Shown piece after piece: positions 6,931 to 7,878 of a stretch of 7,878 nucleotides of DNA (its first letter is position 1; each line of letters opens with the position of its first letter). This DNA is from Gammaproteobacteria bacterium (lineage in GTDB: Bacteria; Pseudomonadota; Gammaproteobacteria; Acidiferrobacterales; Acidiferrobacteraceae). The translations under genes were made by a program, and so were the position numbers. The stretch is from positions 1 through 7,878 of the forward strand of contig JAPTWT010000294.1 in NCBI GenBank assembly GCA_028064935.1, in the 5' to 3' direction. The notes below the pieces were generated by a model. The model made no database searches and had not been told where the DNA came from. It saw only the letters and a list, made by a program, of their open reading frames with translations.

Positions 6931-7355
6931 TGTACGTGCTCGATACCAACGTGCTGTCCGAGCTGCGCAAGGTACGGCTTGGCAAGGCCGATGGGAATGT
7001 GACGGCATGGACGGAAAGCGTCGATGCCGCCGACCTCTTCGTATCGGCCATCACCATCATGGAGTTGGAGCTCGGCGTTCTGTCGATTGAACGCAAAGAC
7101 GCTGCCCAGGGGGCCATGCTGCGCTCGTGGCTGGAGCAACACGTACTACCCGAGTTCTCCGGGCGCACGTTGCCTATCGATACCGCTGTGGCGCAGCGCT
7201 GCGCTCGGCTGCATGTACCAGACAAGCGCGGCGAGCGTGACGCGCTCATCGCGGCTACGGCGCTGGTGCACGGCATGACGGTGGTAACGCGTAACGTGGC
7301 CGATTTCAAGCCGACGGGAGTGGCCATCGTCAATCCGTGGGAGCCGTCGCCATGA
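6927..7355 (+). CDS. vapC: VapC-type PIN-domain ribonuclease toxin
   Basis: This 142-residue protein is a full-length PIN-domain toxin. The four acidic positions that bind Mg or Mn are visible: Asp6 in MYVLDTNVLSEL, Glu46 in ITIMELELG, Asp104 in GERDALIAATA, and Asp125 in TRNVADF, with the conserved Asn122 nearby. VapC toxins are endoribonucleases that usually cut tRNA or rRNA and stop translation when the antitoxin is degraded. ATG 6927 overlaps the antitoxin stop by 4 bases; ATG 6930 would drop one Met and fits the family start equally well. Beside an attachment-site scar, the pair probably stabilises the island against loss; an anti-phage role alongside the restriction operon is possible but not shown. 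Confidence 0.94.
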   Translation: MMYVLDTNVLSELRKVRLGKADGNVTAWTESVDAADLFVSAITIMELELGVLSIERKDAAQGAMLRSWLEQHVLPEFSGRTLPIDTAVAQRCARLHVPDKRGERDALIAATALVHGMTVVTRNVADFKPTGVAIVNPWEPSP

Positions 7356-7441
7356 CTGCCTATGGGTTCAAGATCGCCTCGGATGGCGGTACTCCAGCGG
7401 TACAGGGCTTAGTTTTGCCCACCTTCGTCAAGCTGCGCTAA
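7352..7441 (+). CDS. Possible 29-residue peptide overlapping the toxin gene
   Basis: An ATG at 7352 overlaps the vapC stop as ATGA and opens a 29-codon frame (MTAYGFKIASDG..., ending FVKLR) that stops at 7441, inside the terminator hairpin. The overlap is the same coupling seen between antitoxin and toxin. I recognise no family. It could be a genuine small peptide, or the stump of a third gene cut off when the island end formed. The stop codon within the terminator stem makes chance equally likely. Confidence 0.25.
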   Translation: MTAYGFKIASDGGTPAVQGLVLPTFVKLR

Positions 7442-7465
7442 GCTACTGTCGCAGCTTACTTTTTT
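7430..7465 (+). terminator. Rho-independent terminator after the toxin-antitoxin operon
   Basis: A perfect 8-base stem, AAGCTGCG (7430-7437) with CGCAGCTT (7450-7457), encloses a 12-base loop and is followed by AC and six T residues (7460-7465). It sits 75 bases after the vapC stop on the same strand and should end that transcript. Confidence 0.75.
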
Positions 7466-7510
7466 GTTCTGTAGCTTACGCTTCCCTATGCTTGATTTTC
7501 CTAGGCATAG
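7439..7510. repeat. Cluster of short direct and inverted repeats before the attachment site
   Basis: TAAGCTAC (7439-7446) is repeated in reverse as GTAGCTTA (7471-7478). AGCTTAC occurs directly at 7453-7459 and 7473-7479, exactly 20 bases apart. A further inverted repeat, CTATGC (7486-7491) with GCATAG (7505-7510), lies 15 bases before the tRNA-like stretch. Such phased short repeats beside an attachment core resemble integrase arm sites. The 7439/7471 pair also competes with the terminator stem for the same bases. Function is inferred. Confidence 0.4.
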
Positions 7511-7524
7511 CACGTTGGCGACGA

Positions 7525-7570
7525 ACTCATAATCCCTTGGTCCACGGTTCGAGTCCGTGCGGGCCCACCA
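7525..7570 (+). other. 3' half of a CAU-anticodon tRNA, probable att site of an integrative element
   Basis: The stretch folds as the 3' part of a tRNA. It has anticodon loop CTCATAA (7526-7532, anticodon CAT), a 3' anticodon-stem strand TCCCT, and variable loop TGGTC. A perfect T arm follows (CACGG-TTCGAGT-CCGTG, 7543-7559), then the 3' acceptor strand CGGGCCC (7560-7566), discriminator A and encoded CCA (7568-7570). The 5' half is missing: upstream there is no GGGCCCG acceptor strand or D arm, and the would-be 5' anticodon strand ACGAA pairs at only three of five positions. Integrases often recombine in the anticodon-to-T-arm part of tRNA genes and leave exactly this kind of partial copy at one end of the element. 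CAT could mean tRNA-Met or the lysidine-modified tRNA-Ile2; the half gene cannot decide. The intact copy should lie outside the window. Confidence 0.85.
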
Positions 7571-7589
7571 ATTAAAACAATGGTTTAGC

Positions 7590-7610
7590 AAGAACCGCTG
7601 GGTGGTTCTT
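7590..7610 (+). terminator. Hairpin after the tRNA half, possible weak terminator
   Basis: AAGAACC (7590-7596) pairs perfectly with GGTTCTT (7604-7610) around a 7-base loop, 20 bases after the tRNA CCA end. This is where a tRNA gene terminator would sit and it may be the original one carried with the site. The T-tract is poor (TTCTTTGCGTCTT), so termination is uncertain. Confidence 0.4.
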
Positions 7611-7638
7611 TGCGTCTTGTCGACTTTTTGCCCAAATA

Positions 7639-7878
7639 ATGCTCAAACTGTGCCCGGATTCGGTCGCTCAGGCTTGGCAACCATCATCGAATCGGAAATG
7701 CAGCGTGGCATCTGGCGCGACCGTGCTGAAAGTGAAAGCACTACGCTGGGGGAAGCCCTCACCCGTTATGCGGAAGAAATCATCCCGTCCAGGAAATCGC
7801 CTGGACCAGATATAGCCCGGCTGTACCAGTGGCAAGCCAGACCCATTGCAAAAAGCTTCATGGCATCCATACGAGGCA
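7639..7878 (+). pseudogene. N-terminal fragment of a tyrosine site-specific integrase, truncated and frameshifted, continuing past the window
   Basis: From about 7677 the frame reads ATIIESEMQRGIWRDR, then TTLGEALTRYAEEIIPS and later WQARPIAKSFMASIRG. These are the core-binding (SAM-like) N-terminal segments common in proteobacterial tyrosine integrases. The preceding family motif (D.VAQAW) is encoded just upstream at 7657-7677 but in a different frame; TGG followed by CA where TGG-GCA is expected implies one missing base near 7677. The N-terminal DNA-binding part (about 35 residues before AQAW) is not recognisable, so the gene has lost its start. The frame stays open to the window end, so the catalytic domain may exist downstream. 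Its position, just after the tRNA half and reading away from it, is the normal place for the integrase of a second element inserted at the same tRNA site. Confidence 0.7.

Noticed and set aside
7487..7570. A complete tRNA gene
   Set aside because: There is no 5' acceptor strand or D arm, and the 5' anticodon strand pairs at only three of five positions.
7409..7591. 60-residue minus-strand frame containing WARTDSNRGPRD
   Set aside because: It is the antisense translation of the tRNA 3' half plus the terminator region, a well-known spurious ORF type.
1..7878. CRISPR array or insertion sequence
   Set aside because: No regularly spaced repeats of array type and no transposase with terminal inverted repeats are visible.

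Overview
The window looks like part of an integrated accessory island in a proteobacterium. The evidence is moderately GC-rich DNA, a Phd/VapC toxin-antitoxin pair, a tRNA 3'-half acting as an attachment-site scar, and a remnant of a proteobacterial-type tyrosine integrase. The genus cannot be fixed from the sequence.

Layout. Positions 33-281 hold a probable promoter/operator and a short ribbon-helix-helix (RHH) gene that is frameshifted near its 3' end. Positions 285-6461 hold five tightly packed + strand genes with overlaps or gaps of only a few bases: a Vsr-type endonuclease, a C5-cytosine DNA methyltransferase, a large GHKL (MutL/MORC/Hsp90-type) ATPase, an Mrr-type nuclease fused to a superfamily 2 helicase, and an unrecognised 178-residue protein. 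Positions 6617-7441 hold a promoter/operator, a Phd-type antitoxin, a VapC PIN toxin and a 29-codon overlapping ORF. They end at a Rho-independent terminator (7430-7465). Positions 7439-7570 hold inverted and direct repeats followed by the 3' half of a CAU-anticodon tRNA. From 7590 on there is a hairpin and then a 5'-truncated, frameshifted integrase fragment that runs off the window.

How it may work. The five-gene operon is best read as a restriction-modification-like defence system. The methyltransferase would mark host DNA and Vsr would repair the T:G mismatches that 5-methylcytosine deamination creates (or take a more direct nicking role). The nuclease-helicase would translocate on and cut unmarked DNA, and the GHKL ATPase would act as an ATP-gated clamp or switch. 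Restriction-modification loci with MutL/MORC-like ATPases have been described by comparative genomics, so the general architecture is not new. The least understood parts are the ATPase C-terminal half and the last small protein. The Phd/VapC pair beside the attachment scar probably stabilises the island. The integrase remnant beyond the scar suggests successive integrations at one tRNA locus.
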